A stretch of 64,000 bases of DNA from Streptomyces sp. NBC_01235 (GCF_035989285.1 NZ_CP108513.1:434001-498000), one strand, 5' to 3'; shown: positions 48,614 through 58,060, counted from the first letter of the stretch. Made by a program: numbers and translations. The notes: generated by a model from the sequence alone, not told the origin.

Positions 48614-50343
48614 AGCGCACCTGGCAGATCAGCACCGTCACCGAGGCGGCACGCGCGCGTATCACCACCGCGCGGGTGGCCACCGCCTACGGCGTGCCGC
48701 CGATGGAACGCACCCGGCTGGCCACCGCGCTCAGCGCGCGGCTGCGCCGGTGTCTGACCAAGGGCGGCGCCTGGCGGCTCACCCTGACGGCGGACCGGGG
48801 CTCGCTGCGTGTCGAGGTCGCCGCCTCCCCCGCCGACGGCGAGCCGCCGTGGTTCGCCACGGTGCCCTGCCCGGAGTCGACCGCGGCCACCGTCTGCGAC
48901 ACGGTGACGGGCGACGCCGACGCCCTCTCGGAGGCCCTGCTCGGCGCCGACGAGGACACCGCCCTGGTACTGGAGCGACTCGCCGAGCAGGAGGAGCTCG
49001 TCGCCTTCCACCGGGAGGAGCTGCACCAGACCAACCAGGGGGTCCTGGCCCTGCACGCGGACCTGGACGCGGCCGGCCGGGCGCAGCGCGAGGCCTTCGC
49101 GGCGGAGCGCGCGGCACGCCGGGAGGCGGAGAACGCCCGCCGCAGGCTGACGTTCCTGGCCGACGCCAGCGCGGCGCTGACGGCCTCCCTCAACCCCGAG
49201 GAGATCGTGCGGCGGCTGCCCGATCTCCTGGTGCCCGAGTACGCCCGCACGGTCGACGTCTGGCTCTTCGACTCCGAGAACGAGCGGAGCCCGTCCGTTC
49301 CGCGTCCGTCGGCCGCCGTGCTCGCGGCCCGCACCGGACGGCCGCAGTACGCGGCAGCGCAGCCGGGGGGACTGCCCGGGGTGGACGACCAGCCGCCGTC
49401 GGCACTGCGTCCCACCCGGCCCCTGCTGTGTGTGCCGCTGCCGACGCGCCGCGCGCCCCTGGGTGTGCTGACGCTGACCCCGCCCGGTGATCGCTGGAAC
49501 CCGGACGACGCCGTCATGCTCCTGGAACTCACCCGGCGGGCCGGCAGCGCGCTCGACAACGCCCGTCGATTCGAGCACAACCGCGACATCGCCGAGACCC
49601 TCCAGCGCGCCCTGCTCACCGATCTGCCGACCACTGCGGGCCTGCGACTGGCGGCCCGCTATCTGCCGGCGACGTACGGACTGAACATCGGCGGCGACTG
49701 GTACGACGCGTTCCGGCAGCCCGACGGCAGCCTGATCACCGTCATCGGCGATGTGACCGGGCACGGGCTGCACGCGGCGGTGATGATGAGCCAGCTGCGC
49801 ACCGCGCTGCGCGCGTACGCCGTCGACGGCGGCAGCCCGGGCGTGCTGCTGACCCGACTGCACACGTTCCTGCACCACCTCCAGCCCGATCTGTACGCGA
49901 CCGCCGTGATCGCCCGCTTCCAACCCGGCGAGCCCGTGCTGACGTGGGCGGCCGCGGGTCATCCGCCGCCCGTGCTGCGGGGCCCGGACGGGCGGGTGCG
50001 CACGCTGGACGCCAAGCCGGGGGCGATGCTGGGCATCCCGCTGCACCAGGAGATCCACGACCACACGGAGCCGCTGGAGCCGGGGTCCACGCTGGCGCTC
50101 TACACGGACGGGCTGGTCGAGCGGCGGGCCCTGGGCATAGACCTGGGGATCGAGCGGCTGGCGGCGACGCTCGGCGCGTTCCCTGCCGAGGAGCTGGACG
50201 CGGACCTGGACGGCGCGGCGGAGCGCATCCTGGACCCGATGCTGAGCGACTCCGAGCGTGACGACGACGTGTGTCTGCTGCTGTGCCACATCGACAGCCT
50301 GCTCGGCGGCGAGATCGCCAGCCACGTCCGGACCAGGTCCTGA
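48610..50343 (+). CDS. rsbU: RsbU-type phosphatase with N-terminal ATPase-like and GAF domains
   Basis: 577 residues. Residues 1-80 look like a degenerate HATPase segment (ARITTARVATAYGVPPMERTRLATALSARL), then a coiled coil (about 120-180, LERLAEQEELVAFHREELHQTNQG), a GAF domain (about 180-320) and a complete SpoIIE phosphatase with IGGDWYDAF, IGDVTGHGLHAAVMM and ERDDDVCLLL. It should dephosphorylate an RsbV-type STAS protein such as the one encoded at 43302. Last gene of the operon; ATGA overlap with the previous gene. Confidence 0.93.
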   Translation: MKRTWQISTVTEAARARITTARVATAYGVPPMERTRLATALSARLRRCLTKGGAWRLTLTADRGSLRVEVAASPADGEPPWFATVPCPESTAATVCDTVTGDADALSEALLGADEDTALVLERLAEQEELVAFHREELHQTNQGVLALHADLDAAGRAQREAFAAERAARREAENARRRLTFLADASAALTASLNPEEIVRRLPDLLVPEYARTVDVWLFDSENERSPSVPRPSAAVLAARTGRPQYAAAQPGGLPGVDDQPPSALRPTRPLLCVPLPTRRAPLGVLTLTPPGDRWNPDDAVMLLELTRRAGSALDNARRFEHNRDIAETLQRALLTDLPTTAGLRLAARYLPATYGLNIGGDWYDAFRQPDGSLITVIGDVTGHGLHAAVMMSQLRTALRAYAVDGGSPGVLLTRLHTFLHHLQPDLYATAVIARFQPGEPVLTWAAAGHPPPVLRGPDGRVRTLDAKPGAMLGIPLHQEIHDHTEPLEPGSTLALYTDGLVERRALGIDLGIERLAATLGAFPAEELDADLDGAAERILDPMLSDSERDDDVCLLLCHIDSLLGGEIASHVRTRS

Positions 50344-50350
50344 CGGGTGG

Positions 50351-50845
50351 TCAGCCATCCGTCTCCACGGGCCCGCGCCTCGTCACGCGTGCCCGCTGGA
50401 ACGCGAAGAGTCCGTGTGCCAGGGCGGTGCGCTCGGCCGGGGTCATGGCCTCGAACACGGACGCGAGGCGCCGTACGCGCTGCTCGGTGACGTCCGTGAG
50501 GAGACGCTGTCCGTCGGCGGTCACCACGAGCTGCACCTCGCGCCGGTTGTGCGGCTGGACGGTCCGCTCCAGCAGCCCCGCGGCCTCGAGCCGGTCGCAG
50601 AGACGGCTCGCGGTGGGCAGGCCGACGCCGAGGTGCTCGGCCAGTCCCGTCATGTTGAGTTCCGGTCGGCGCCGGACCGTGCGCAGGGCGAGCAACTGCC
50701 GGGCAGGCAGCCGGTGTCTGCTCTCGTCCGCCGCCGTGAGCCAGCACGCCACCAGGCTCTCCACCGCGTCGGCGATCTGTCCGGCCTGTGTCCGACGGCT
50801 CTCCCCCCGGCCGTCGTCGGAGCCGTCCGCGCACCCCACCGCCAC
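50351..50845 (-). CDS. MarR-family transcriptional regulator flanking the stressosome operon (right)
   Basis: 164 residues. Winged helix: MTGLAEHLGVGLPTASRLCDRLEAAGLLERTVQPHNRREVQLVVTADGQ. Paralogue of the MarR gene at 43855-44328. GTG 50845 has a good CGGAGG site. Convergent with the operon end (7-base gap). The upstream sequence contains ATGACAAGT on the coding strand, shared with the site near 43749. Confidence 0.9.
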   Translation of the reverse strand: MAVGCADGSDDGRGESRRTQAGQIADAVESLVACWLTAADESRHRLPARQLLALRTVRRRPELNMTGLAEHLGVGLPTASRLCDRLEAAGLLERTVQPHNRREVQLVVTADGQRLLTDVTEQRVRRLASVFEAMTPAERTALAHGLFAFQRARVTRRGPVETDG

Positions 50846-50898
50846 TATCCTCCGGCTTCCGCACTTGTCATGTACGTCGGCCTACCCGAAGGGCACGC

Positions 50899-50924
50899 GC
50901 GTACACGGGCCCATCAGCGGGTAC
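50899..50924 (+). promoter_or_regulatory. SigB-type promoter-like motif upstream of NADH dehydrogenase
   Basis: GCGT (50899-50902), 16 bases, GGGTAC (50919-50924), within the published SigB consensus, 158 bases before the dehydrogenase start. In such GC-rich DNA the motif can occur by chance. Confidence 0.4.
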
Positions 50925-51082
50925 GACGGTGGCCTCAGGAGAAACGTTCGTCTGCATGCCTCGCCCGGCTGGCGGAACCCGTCCGGTCGCGGTGGGATCG
51001 ATGAGGTGCGAAGGGCCCGCGGGCGGGGCACGCGCATGAGGTCGGGGCAGACCGCCTGGAGCCGCAGAAAGGGATGGACATC

Positions 51083-52450
51083 GTGACACGACCCAGGATC
51101 CTGGTAGTGGGCGCGGGCTTCGCGGGAGTGGGGTGCGTTCGACGTCTGGAACGCAAACTCGCCGCCGCGGAGGCCGACGTCACCTTGGTGACACCGTTCG
51201 CCTACCAGCTCTATCTGCCGCTGCTGCCGCAGGTCGCCTCGGGGGTGCTGACGCCCCAGTCGATCGCTCTGTCGTTGCGCCGCAGCAAGAAGTACCGCAC
51301 CCGGATCATTCCGGGCGGCGCGATCGGCGTGGACCTCAAGTCGAAGGTCTGCGTGATCCGGACCATCACCGACGAGATCGTCAACGAGCCGTACGACTAC
51401 ATCGTGCTGGCTCCCGGCAGCATCACCCGCACGTTCGACATCCCGGGGCTGACCGACCACGCCTTCGGGATGAAGACCCTCGCGGAGGCCGCGTACGTCC
51501 GCGACCACGTCATCACCCAGCTCGACCTGGCCGACGCCAGTCACGACCCCGCCGAGCGGGCCTCGCGACTGCAGTTCGTGGTCGTGGGCGGCGGCTACGC
51601 CGGCACCGAGACCGCCGCCTGTCTTCAGCTGCTCACCCGCAACGCGGTCAAGCGCTATCCGCGGCTGGACCCGAGCCTGATCAAGTGGCATCTGATCGAC
51701 ATCGCCCCGAAGCTGATGCCGGAACTCGGCGACAAGCTCGGCCGCAGCGCCCAGGAGGTGCTGCGCAAGCGGGGGATCGACATCTCGCTGGGGGTGTCCA
51801 TCGCCAAGGCGGGCCCGGAGGAAGTCACTTTCACCGACGGGCGGGTCATCCCGACCCGGACCCTCATCTGGACGGCGGGCGTCGTGGCGAGCCCGCTGAT
51901 CGCGACGCTGGGCGCGGAGACGGTCCGCGGGCGGCTCGCCGTCGAAGCGGAGCTGAACCTGCCCGGGAACGACGGGGTGTTCGCGCTCGGGGACGCGGCC
52001 GCCGTACCCGACAAGGCCAAGGGCGACGAGGGCGCGGTCTGCCCGCCGACCGCGCAGCACGCGATGCGGCAGGGCAAGGTCGTCGCCGACAACGTCATCG
52101 CGACGCTGCGCGGTCAGTCGATGCAGCCGTACGTGCACAAGGACCTCGGCCTGGTCGTCGACCTCGGCGGCAAGGACGCCGTCTCCAAGCCGCTCGGCAT
52201 CCCCCTGCGGGGGCTGCCCGCGCAGGCCGTGGCCCGCGGCTACCACTGGTCGGCGCTGCGCACGGGCGTGGCCAAGGCCCGGGTGCTGACGAACTGGACG
52301 CTCAACGCGGTCGCGGGCGACGATTTCGTGCGCACCGGCTTCCAGGCGCGCAGGGCGGCGAAGCTGAAGGACTTCGAATACACGGACAGCTATCTGACGC
52401 CCGAGCAGGTGCGGGCGCACGTCGAGGGCTCGGGCCCCGGGAAGGAGTGA
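51083..52450 (+). CDS. Type II NADH dehydrogenase / FAD-dependent pyridine nucleotide oxidoreductase
   Basis: About 455 residues. Peripheral-membrane NADH:quinone oxidoreductase type. FAD fold ILVVGAGFAGVGCVRRLE, NAD fold VVVGGGYAGTETAACLQ, TWTAGV-type LIWTAGVVASPL, and FAD-binding GVFALGDAAAVPD. The GTG at 51083 is preferred because AAAGGGA sits eight bases before it; an ATG at 51074 is too close to that site. Its stop overlaps the next gene (GTGA). May be induced by a SigB-type factor. Confidence 0.9.
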   Translation: MTRPRILVVGAGFAGVGCVRRLERKLAAAEADVTLVTPFAYQLYLPLLPQVASGVLTPQSIALSLRRSKKYRTRIIPGGAIGVDLKSKVCVIRTITDEIVNEPYDYIVLAPGSITRTFDIPGLTDHAFGMKTLAEAAYVRDHVITQLDLADASHDPAERASRLQFVVVGGGYAGTETAACLQLLTRNAVKRYPRLDPSLIKWHLIDIAPKLMPELGDKLGRSAQEVLRKRGIDISLGVSIAKAGPEEVTFTDGRVIPTRTLIWTAGVVASPLIATLGAETVRGRLAVEAELNLPGNDGVFALGDAAAVPDKAKGDEGAVCPPTAQHAMRQGKVVADNVIATLRGQSMQPYVHKDLGLVVDLGGKDAVSKPLGIPLRGLPAQAVARGYHWSALRTGVAKARVLTNWTLNAVAGDDFVRTGFQARRAAKLKDFEYTDSYLTPEQVRAHVEGSGPGKE

Positions 52451-54720
52451 CGCCGGCGGCAGAGCACGGCGGCGTGCGGGCGGCGGCCCGGTCGTTCGGT
52501 GCACGGTGGCGGGATCGGGTCGCGGCGTCCGATCCCGGGCTGCTGCGTCTGGCGGCCGGGCTGCGGACGGTCGGCGCGATCGCCCTGACGCTGGCCGTGC
52601 TCTCGCTGCTGGACGCGGACGTCTCGCATCTGGTGGCGGGGGCCATCGCCGCGATGGTCGCCACGTTCGCCGTCCGGGAGCAGCAGCGCGGGCCGCAGGC
52701 CGTGACGCTGGCGCTGGGCCTGCCGGTCGCGCTGGCCTCGGTGTCGCTGGCGGCGCTGCTCAGCTCCCGGGTGGTGGCCGGTGACATCTTCTTCGTCGCC
52801 CTGATCTTCTGCGCGGTCTACGGCCGCCGGTTCGGCGACCGGGGCACCGCGCTCGGGCTGATCGGGTTCCAGGTCTACTTCCTGTCGCTGTTCGTCGGCG
52901 TCGGGACCTCGACCCTGCCGGGGTACTACGGGGTGATCGCCGTCGCCTTCGCGTGCAGCGCGGTGGCGCGCTTCGTGCTGGTGCCCCAGACCCCGACCGG
53001 GATCCTGCAGCGGCTGCGGCAGGCCTTCCGGGCGCGGCTCGCGCAGTTGCTCGACGCCCAGCTCGATCTGCTCGACGCCGGCCCGGACGACGTGGACCGG
53101 GCTCTCGCCCATGTGCGCGAGGGCACCGCCCGGCTGCACGAGACGGCCATGATGATCCAGGGCCGGCTGGAGGAGGGCACCCGGGACGAGGCGGTGGCCC
53201 GGCTGGTGCAGCGCCGGATCGCCGACGCCGAGATCGCCGCCGAACGGCTGGGCCTGCTCCTGCTGACGGCCCGCAGCGCCGAGCGGGCCCACACCCTGAC
53301 CCTGCACCTGCCGGGCGCGCCGCTGCCGGAGGGCGGCCATCTGCCCGTGCGGGACGAGGCTCTGGACACCCTGCGCCGCGATCTGCGGGCCCTGCGGCTG
53401 CTCGTACGGCACCCCGTCGTGGAGGTCTCGGGGACGGCGCCGGCGCTGGTGCGCAACCGGCTGCTGGGGTACCGGGAGGAGGAGAACCTGCCGAAGGCGT
53501 CGCCGGCCGTGCAGGACGTCTTCCGGGGCGTCGGCGAGGCGGCGCGTGCGGTGCTGGGGCTGCGGATCGCGCTCGACGGGCCCCAGGACGAGTCCGACGA
53601 CAGTCCCGAGACGGCCCGCTCCCGCGAGGAGCTGGACGCGGAGGACGCCGCGATCGGCGGGGCCGAGGAGGGCGAGGGGACGGCGGGGGAGGCCACGGGG
53701 CTGCGGCGGCCCACCACCCGGGCCGCCGTACAGGTCGCCGTCGGGTCGTCGCTGGCCATCGTCGGCGGCGAGCTCCTGTCCTCGCACCGCTGGTACTGGG
53801 CGGTGCTGACCTGCTGGATCGTGTTCATCAACACCGCCTCCACCGGCGAAATCCTGGTCAAGGGCTACCGGCGGCTGCTGGGCACCGTGCTCGGCGTGGT
53901 CGCGGGCATCGTGCTGGCCGGGCTGGTCGGGCATCACACGCGGACGGCGTTCGCGGTGGTGCTGCTGTGCGTGTTCGCGATGTTCTACTCGGCGCCGCTG
54001 TCGTACACGCTGATGTCGTTCTTCGTGACGGCCGCGCTGGGGGTGCTGTACACGCTGCTGCACACCTACAGCCTGTCGGTGCTGGTGCTGCGGGTGGAGG
54101 AGACGGCGCTGGGGGCGGCCTGCGGGATCGGCGCGGCCGCGCTGGTGCTGCCGGTGAACACCGACCGGCGGACGAACGAGCTGCTGACGACCGTGCTCGA
54201 CCGGCTGACCGATGTCACCGAGGCGGCCGTGGAGCAGCTGAGCGGCGGTCCCCCGGCCGACCTGCTGGACCGGGCCCGTGACCTGGACCAGGCGCTGGCC
54301 GACCTGCGGGCCGCCACCCAGCCCCTGACGCATCCGGTCACGCCGCTGCGGACCCGGCGGGACACCGCTCGCTATGTCGTCGCGCTCCTGGAGACCTGTG
54401 CGTACCACGCGCGGTCCCTGGCGGCCACGGCCGAGCTGCTGCCGACGCATCCGTCGATCGCGGCGGACCCGCGGCTGCGCCGGGCCGGGCAGCGCATCCT
54501 GCACAACGTCGGGGCGATCGCCGCGCGCGTCGCGGAGGTGCGGAGCACCGTCGAGGTGCTGACCGGGCCGAGCATCGCCTCGCTGCTGAAGCCGGGCGTG
54601 CCGGGTACACCGCGCTACGGCCGGGTGACCGACCGGGTGCTGCGGCACCTTCAGCGCCTGGACGAGGCGGTGGTCGGCCTCGCGCGCCCGCTCGGGGCGC
54701 CGGTGGCGCCGCCGAAGTGA
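52447..54720 (+). CDS. FUSC-family integral membrane protein (YccS/aromatic acid exporter-like)
   Basis: 757 residues. Two membrane halves (about residues 25-185 and 420-590), each with five to six hydrophobic helices, separated by a soluble helical domain, plus a C-terminal soluble domain; this is the FUSC/YccS layout. Motif RWYWAVLTCWIVFINTASTGEILVKGYRRLLGTVLGVVAG is the conserved fusaric-acid-resistance-like core. Probable exporter of aromatic acids; substrate unknown. GTG 52447 overlaps the NADH dehydrogenase stop, so both are co-translated, which links respiration and export. Confidence 0.9.
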   Translation: MTPAAEHGGVRAAARSFGARWRDRVAASDPGLLRLAAGLRTVGAIALTLAVLSLLDADVSHLVAGAIAAMVATFAVREQQRGPQAVTLALGLPVALASVSLAALLSSRVVAGDIFFVALIFCAVYGRRFGDRGTALGLIGFQVYFLSLFVGVGTSTLPGYYGVIAVAFACSAVARFVLVPQTPTGILQRLRQAFRARLAQLLDAQLDLLDAGPDDVDRALAHVREGTARLHETAMMIQGRLEEGTRDEAVARLVQRRIADAEIAAERLGLLLLTARSAERAHTLTLHLPGAPLPEGGHLPVRDEALDTLRRDLRALRLLVRHPVVEVSGTAPALVRNRLLGYREEENLPKASPAVQDVFRGVGEAARAVLGLRIALDGPQDESDDSPETARSREELDAEDAAIGGAEEGEGTAGEATGLRRPTTRAAVQVAVGSSLAIVGGELLSSHRWYWAVLTCWIVFINTASTGEILVKGYRRLLGTVLGVVAGIVLAGLVGHHTRTAFAVVLLCVFAMFYSAPLSYTLMSFFVTAALGVLYTLLHTYSLSVLVLRVEETALGAACGIGAAALVLPVNTDRRTNELLTTVLDRLTDVTEAAVEQLSGGPPADLLDRARDLDQALADLRAATQPLTHPVTPLRTRRDTARYVVALLETCAYHARSLAATAELLPTHPSIAADPRLRRAGQRILHNVGAIAARVAEVRSTVEVLTGPSIASLLKPGVPGTPRYGRVTDRVLRHLQRLDEAVVGLARPLGAPVAPPK

Positions 54721-54786
54721 GTGCGGGGGTCGGGCAGGGCCCGGGGGACGGGCGGTGGCCCGGCCGCCCCGGCGGCTGCAGCTGGT

Positions 54787-55218
54787 TCAGAACTCCGTTG
54801 ACATACCGCTCGCCGCCGCGATGCCCCGCAGCTCGTCGGTGTCCCGCTGGCGCTGCTGGATGCAGCCGGCGATCTCGGCGAGGCGGGTGGGGTCGGACGC
54901 GGTGGCGGCGTCGGTGACCACGCGGACCGGGCCGGTTCCGTCGACATCGATCTCCACCAGCTGGTTGTCCAGCCGGCCGGTGACCGCGGTGGCGAGGACC
55001 AGCGCGGCCTCGTCGCGGACCTCCTGGGGCAGATGCTGGGTGTCCTCCGGATCGAGAGCGAAGTCGAGACTGCCCGGTGGCTGTTCGTCGAGGGCACGCA
55101 GCGCGGGGGCGACGACCTTCAGCAGGAGCTGGTAGTCCTCGCTGTCCATGCGGACGCGCAACAGATCGAGGTACATGTCCACGGGCCGTCCGTCGGGCGG
55201 GAACTCTGGTTCGTTCAT
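54787..55218 (-). CDS. Conserved hypothetical acidic protein
   Basis: 143 residues, soluble and acidic, no signal peptide. No family recognised; helical segments YLDLLRVRMDSEDYQLLLKVVAPALRAL and LAEIAGCIQQRQRDTDELRGI. ATG 55218 with CGGAGCAG upstream. Downstream of the DUF1206 gene by 28 bases on the same strand, probably one transcript. Confidence 0.7.
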   Translation of the reverse strand: MNEPEFPPDGRPVDMYLDLLRVRMDSEDYQLLLKVVAPALRALDEQPPGSLDFALDPEDTQHLPQEVRDEAALVLATAVTGRLDNQLVEIDVDGTGPVRVVTDAATASDPTRLAEIAGCIQQRQRDTDELRGIAAASGMSTEF

Positions 55219-55246
55219 CTGCTCCGGGTTCCCACGCAGGCGGACG

Positions 55247-56083
55247 TCAGACCTTGCGCCAGCGTGCCATCGCGAGGGAGAACAGACCGAAGAGCACGAG
55301 ACCGGCCGCGACGCAGGCCAGCAGGCCCGGTCCGACGGGTGTGCCGGCGAACGAGCGGAGGGTGTCGTCCAGCCCCTTCGCCCTGTTCGGCCGGTAGTCG
55401 ACGGCGGCCCGTACGGCGAAGGCTCCCGCGGCGGCGAACACCAGGCCGCGGGCCGCGCCCCCGCCCACACCGGTGATGTCCACCAGCCGGCGTACGCGCG
55501 CGGACATCTCCCAAAGCCGCAGGTCCTTCCGGTAGGTCCGCATGACGGCGCGGGCGCCGATCCACGCGCCGGCGACGACGATCCCGGCGCCGGCGGCGCC
55601 CACGATCCACTGCCCGGCGGGAAGCCCCAGCACCTGGGCGGTGACGTCCCGGGACTGCTCGTCGCTCGAACCGCCTCCGTCGCCCGATCCCGCGGCGAAG
55701 GCGAGGACGGAGTAGGCGACGAAGGAGTAGAAGGCGCACCGGACGACCGCCAGCAGCCGCTTCCGGGCGCTGCGGCCGTCGGTTCCGGCACTGCCGAAGA
55801 CGGCCTCGGACAGCCGCCACAACGCCATCCCGACCAGCCCGACGCCCAGCGCCCACAGCAGTACGGCGCCGAAGGGTTTCTCCGAGATCTCACCGAGGGC
55901 GCCCTGGCGGTCGGCCTGCTGCCTGCCGTCGCCGAAGGCGATCTGCAGGGCCAGCACGCCGACCAGTAGATAGATCACGCCACGTGCGGTGAGCCCGGCC
56001 CTGGCGGCACCGTTCGTCACCGACCCCCGGGCCGCCCGCTCCGCCTCGACCCGGCCGCTGCGTGCCAGAGCGCTGGTGTCCAT
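55247..56083 (-). CDS. DUF1206 membrane protein
   Basis: 278 residues with six hydrophobic segments in three repeated pairs: GLTARGVIYLLVGVLAL, LLWALGVGLVGMALWRL, FYSFVAYSVLAFAAG, WIVGAAGAGIVVAGAW, ARGLVFAAAGAFAV, LLACVAAGLVLFGLF. This repeat is the DUF1206 signature. Function unknown. The full set of helices suggests an intact gene. Confidence 0.88.
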   Translation of the reverse strand: MDTSALARSGRVEAERAARGSVTNGAARAGLTARGVIYLLVGVLALQIAFGDGRQQADRQGALGEISEKPFGAVLLWALGVGLVGMALWRLSEAVFGSAGTDGRSARKRLLAVVRCAFYSFVAYSVLAFAAGSGDGGGSSDEQSRDVTAQVLGLPAGQWIVGAAGAGIVVAGAWIGARAVMRTYRKDLRLWEMSARVRRLVDITGVGGGAARGLVFAAAGAFAVRAAVDYRPNRAKGLDDTLRSFAGTPVGPGLLACVAAGLVLFGLFSLAMARWRKV

Positions 56084-56168
56084 GCCGACCTCCCGGAAGT
56101 GTCCCGAACCTTCGCCGATTCCGGATGCCCCCGCTCAGGCCGGACACACTCGCCTTGCGGCGCGGCCT

Positions 56169-57032
56169 TCACGCCCCCGGCCGACGGCCGCCCCGGACGC
56201 GGCCGAGGGCGTGCAGGTACTCCAGGGCGTCCAGGAGCACCGTGCGTTCGTGCCAGGCGAGCCAGCGGCCGGCCTCGGCGCCGAGGGCGTCCAGGGTCTT
56301 CAGCTGGGACGTGCGCAGCTCGCGCAGGGAGTGTTCGACGTGGGCCGAGACCATGCCGACGCACACGCCGGTCGCCGAGGTCAGGGGCACGCTGTGACAG
56401 GCCCTGCTCCCGGCGGCGAGGATGGCCGCCCGGGCCGGTTCGGTGAACACCGGGTCGCTCTCGACGTCCCGCACGGTGACCTGCGTGAGGTCGCGGGCGG
56501 CCTTCGCACAGGACGTGCCGGCCTCGCCGACGTGCTCGAAGAAGTCGACGAAGTCCTCCGTGAGGCCCGTGTGCCGCTCGATGCGCAGGCCTCCCCGGAC
56601 CCGGTCGACCGTCTGCACGTTGCCCATGTCGGTGTCGACCACGGCGAGCGTGCGGTCCAGCACGGCGCCGAGCACCGCGCCGCGGCTGCGGCCGCCCGCC
56701 GATTCGTCCGGCATGAAGCCGAGGGCGGGCTCCGGTCTGCGGACCCGGCGGGGGAACCACAGCACGGTCCGGCCGTCCGGACGCGGGGTCGTCACCAGGA
56801 CCCCGGCCAGGGTGCGCATCTTGACGTTGAACCGCTGCGAGACCTGCCGCATGAGCGTGAACGCGCCGTCCCCGTCGGCCAGGGCGTAGCGCTCCTGGAG
56901 CATGCCCTGCGCCTGGGAGATCAGCGGGTGGGCGCGGGACCGGGCGCGCAGGTCGCGCACCTCGGCGCGCAACCGTTCCAGTTCGGCGCGCTCCGGGTCC
57001 TCGTCCGCCGTTCGGGGTGCAGCCGCGGTCAT
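56169..57032 (-). CDS. ANTAR-GAF regulator
   Basis: 287 residues. N-terminal ANTAR RNA-binding region (about 15-85: ERLRAEVRDLRARSRAHPLISQAQGMLQERYALADGDGAFTLMRQVSQRFNVKMRTLAGVL) and C-terminal GAF domain (about 125-270). The order is reversed from the common GAF-ANTAR arrangement. It should act as a ligand-controlled transcription antiterminator. ATG 57032 after GGAGG-type sequence. Lies 85 bases beyond DUF1206 on the same strand. Confidence 0.88.
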   Translation of the reverse strand: MTAAAPRTADEDPERAELERLRAEVRDLRARSRAHPLISQAQGMLQERYALADGDGAFTLMRQVSQRFNVKMRTLAGVLVTTPRPDGRTVLWFPRRVRRPEPALGFMPDESAGGRSRGAVLGAVLDRTLAVVDTDMGNVQTVDRVRGGLRIERHTGLTEDFVDFFEHVGEAGTSCAKAARDLTQVTVRDVESDPVFTEPARAAILAAGSRACHSVPLTSATGVCVGMVSAHVEHSLRELRTSQLKTLDALGAEAGRWLAWHERTVLLDALEYLHALGRVRGGRRPGA

Positions 57033-57147
57033 GGAACCTCCGTCGGGTCGGCCCTCACGCGGTCGCTGCCCGCCGAGTGTCCGGCGCACCACAGCGGCCG
57101 CTCGCGTCACGCCTGCCCCGGCCACCGGGACGTACACGTGGGGATCG

Positions 57148-58002
57148 TCAGCGCAGCGCCTCCTGGCGCACCCGCTCGCAGCTGCGGCTGATCAGCCGGG
57201 AGACGTGCATCTGGGAGATGCCCAGCCGGTCGGCGATCCTGCTCTGTGTCATGTCCTCGAAGAAGCGCATGTAGAGGATGGCGCGCTCGCGTTCCGGCAG
57301 CCGGCGCAGGCTTTCCTTCGCCGACTCGCGGTCGACCACGACGTCGAAGGATGAATCGGGGTCGCCGAGGGTGTCGGCGAGGCTGTAACCGTCGTCGCCG
57401 GCCGGGAGTTCGGCGTCCAGCGACAGGGTGCTGAAGCTCTCCAGGGCCTCCAGGCCGGCGGTCACCTCGTCCTCGGTGAGCCCGGTGTGGGCGGCGATGT
57501 CGGCGGCCGAGGGCTCGGCCGCGCCCGGGTTCTGGGTCAGTTCCCGGCGGGCGACGCGCACCTTGTTGCGCAGTTCCTGTACCCGGCGGGGCACGCGCAG
57601 CGCCCACATGCGGTCCCGGAAGTGCCGCTTGATCTCCCCGGTGATGGTGGGCACGGCGTAGCTCTCGAAGGCCCCGCGGTCGGGGTCGAAGCGGTCGACG
57701 GCCTTCACCAGTCCGAGGGCCGCCACCTGCCGCAGGTCCTCGATCGCCTCGCCCCGGTCGCGAAAGCGGCCGGCGATCCGGTGGGCCATCGGCAGCCACG
57801 CGGTGACGATCTCGCCGCGCACGGCGTCCCGCTCCGGCCCCTCCTCCAGGGTGACGAGGCGGGCGAACCGGCTCGCGGTGTCGGGCGCGTCGGCGTGGGT
57901 GCGTCGTAGCTGTGCGGTGGTGGGGGCGGATGCGGCGGCGGGCGCGGGTGCCGCGGTGGGCGTGGACACGGTGGGACGGTTTGTCGACATGTCGATAGCC
58001 AT
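57148..58002 (-). CDS. RNA polymerase sigma factor, SigB/SigF/SigG subfamily
   Basis: 284 residues with an Ala/Pro-rich N-terminal extension. Region 2 LRQVAALGLVKAVDRFDPDRGAFESYAVPTITGEIKRHFRDRMW, region 3 RVPRRVQELRNKVRVARREL, region 4 [37 protein letters not shown]. Very close to the factor encoded at 23176. ATG 58002 with AGGAG upstream. Preceded by an RsbW-like gene on the same strand (230-base gap), which may be its anti-sigma factor. Confidence 0.93.
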   Translation of the reverse strand: MAIDMSTNRPTVSTPTAAPAPAAASAPTTAQLRRTHADAPDTASRFARLVTLEEGPERDAVRGEIVTAWLPMAHRIAGRFRDRGEAIEDLRQVAALGLVKAVDRFDPDRGAFESYAVPTITGEIKRHFRDRMWALRVPRRVQELRNKVRVARRELTQNPGAAEPSAADIAAHTGLTEDEVTAGLEALESFSTLSLDAELPAGDDGYSLADTLGDPDSSFDVVVDRESAKESLRRLPERERAILYMRFFEDMTQSRIADRLGISQMHVSRLISRSCERVRQEALR

Positions 58003-58060
58003 ACAGAATCGCTCCTGAACGGTGGTGTCAGGGATTGGCGACGGGGCGGGCTCCGGCCAA

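Noticed and set aside
47452..50358. 968-codon minus-strand frame opposite rsbX/rsbU
   Set aside because: Antisense shadow; the four coupled plus-strand genes explain the region.
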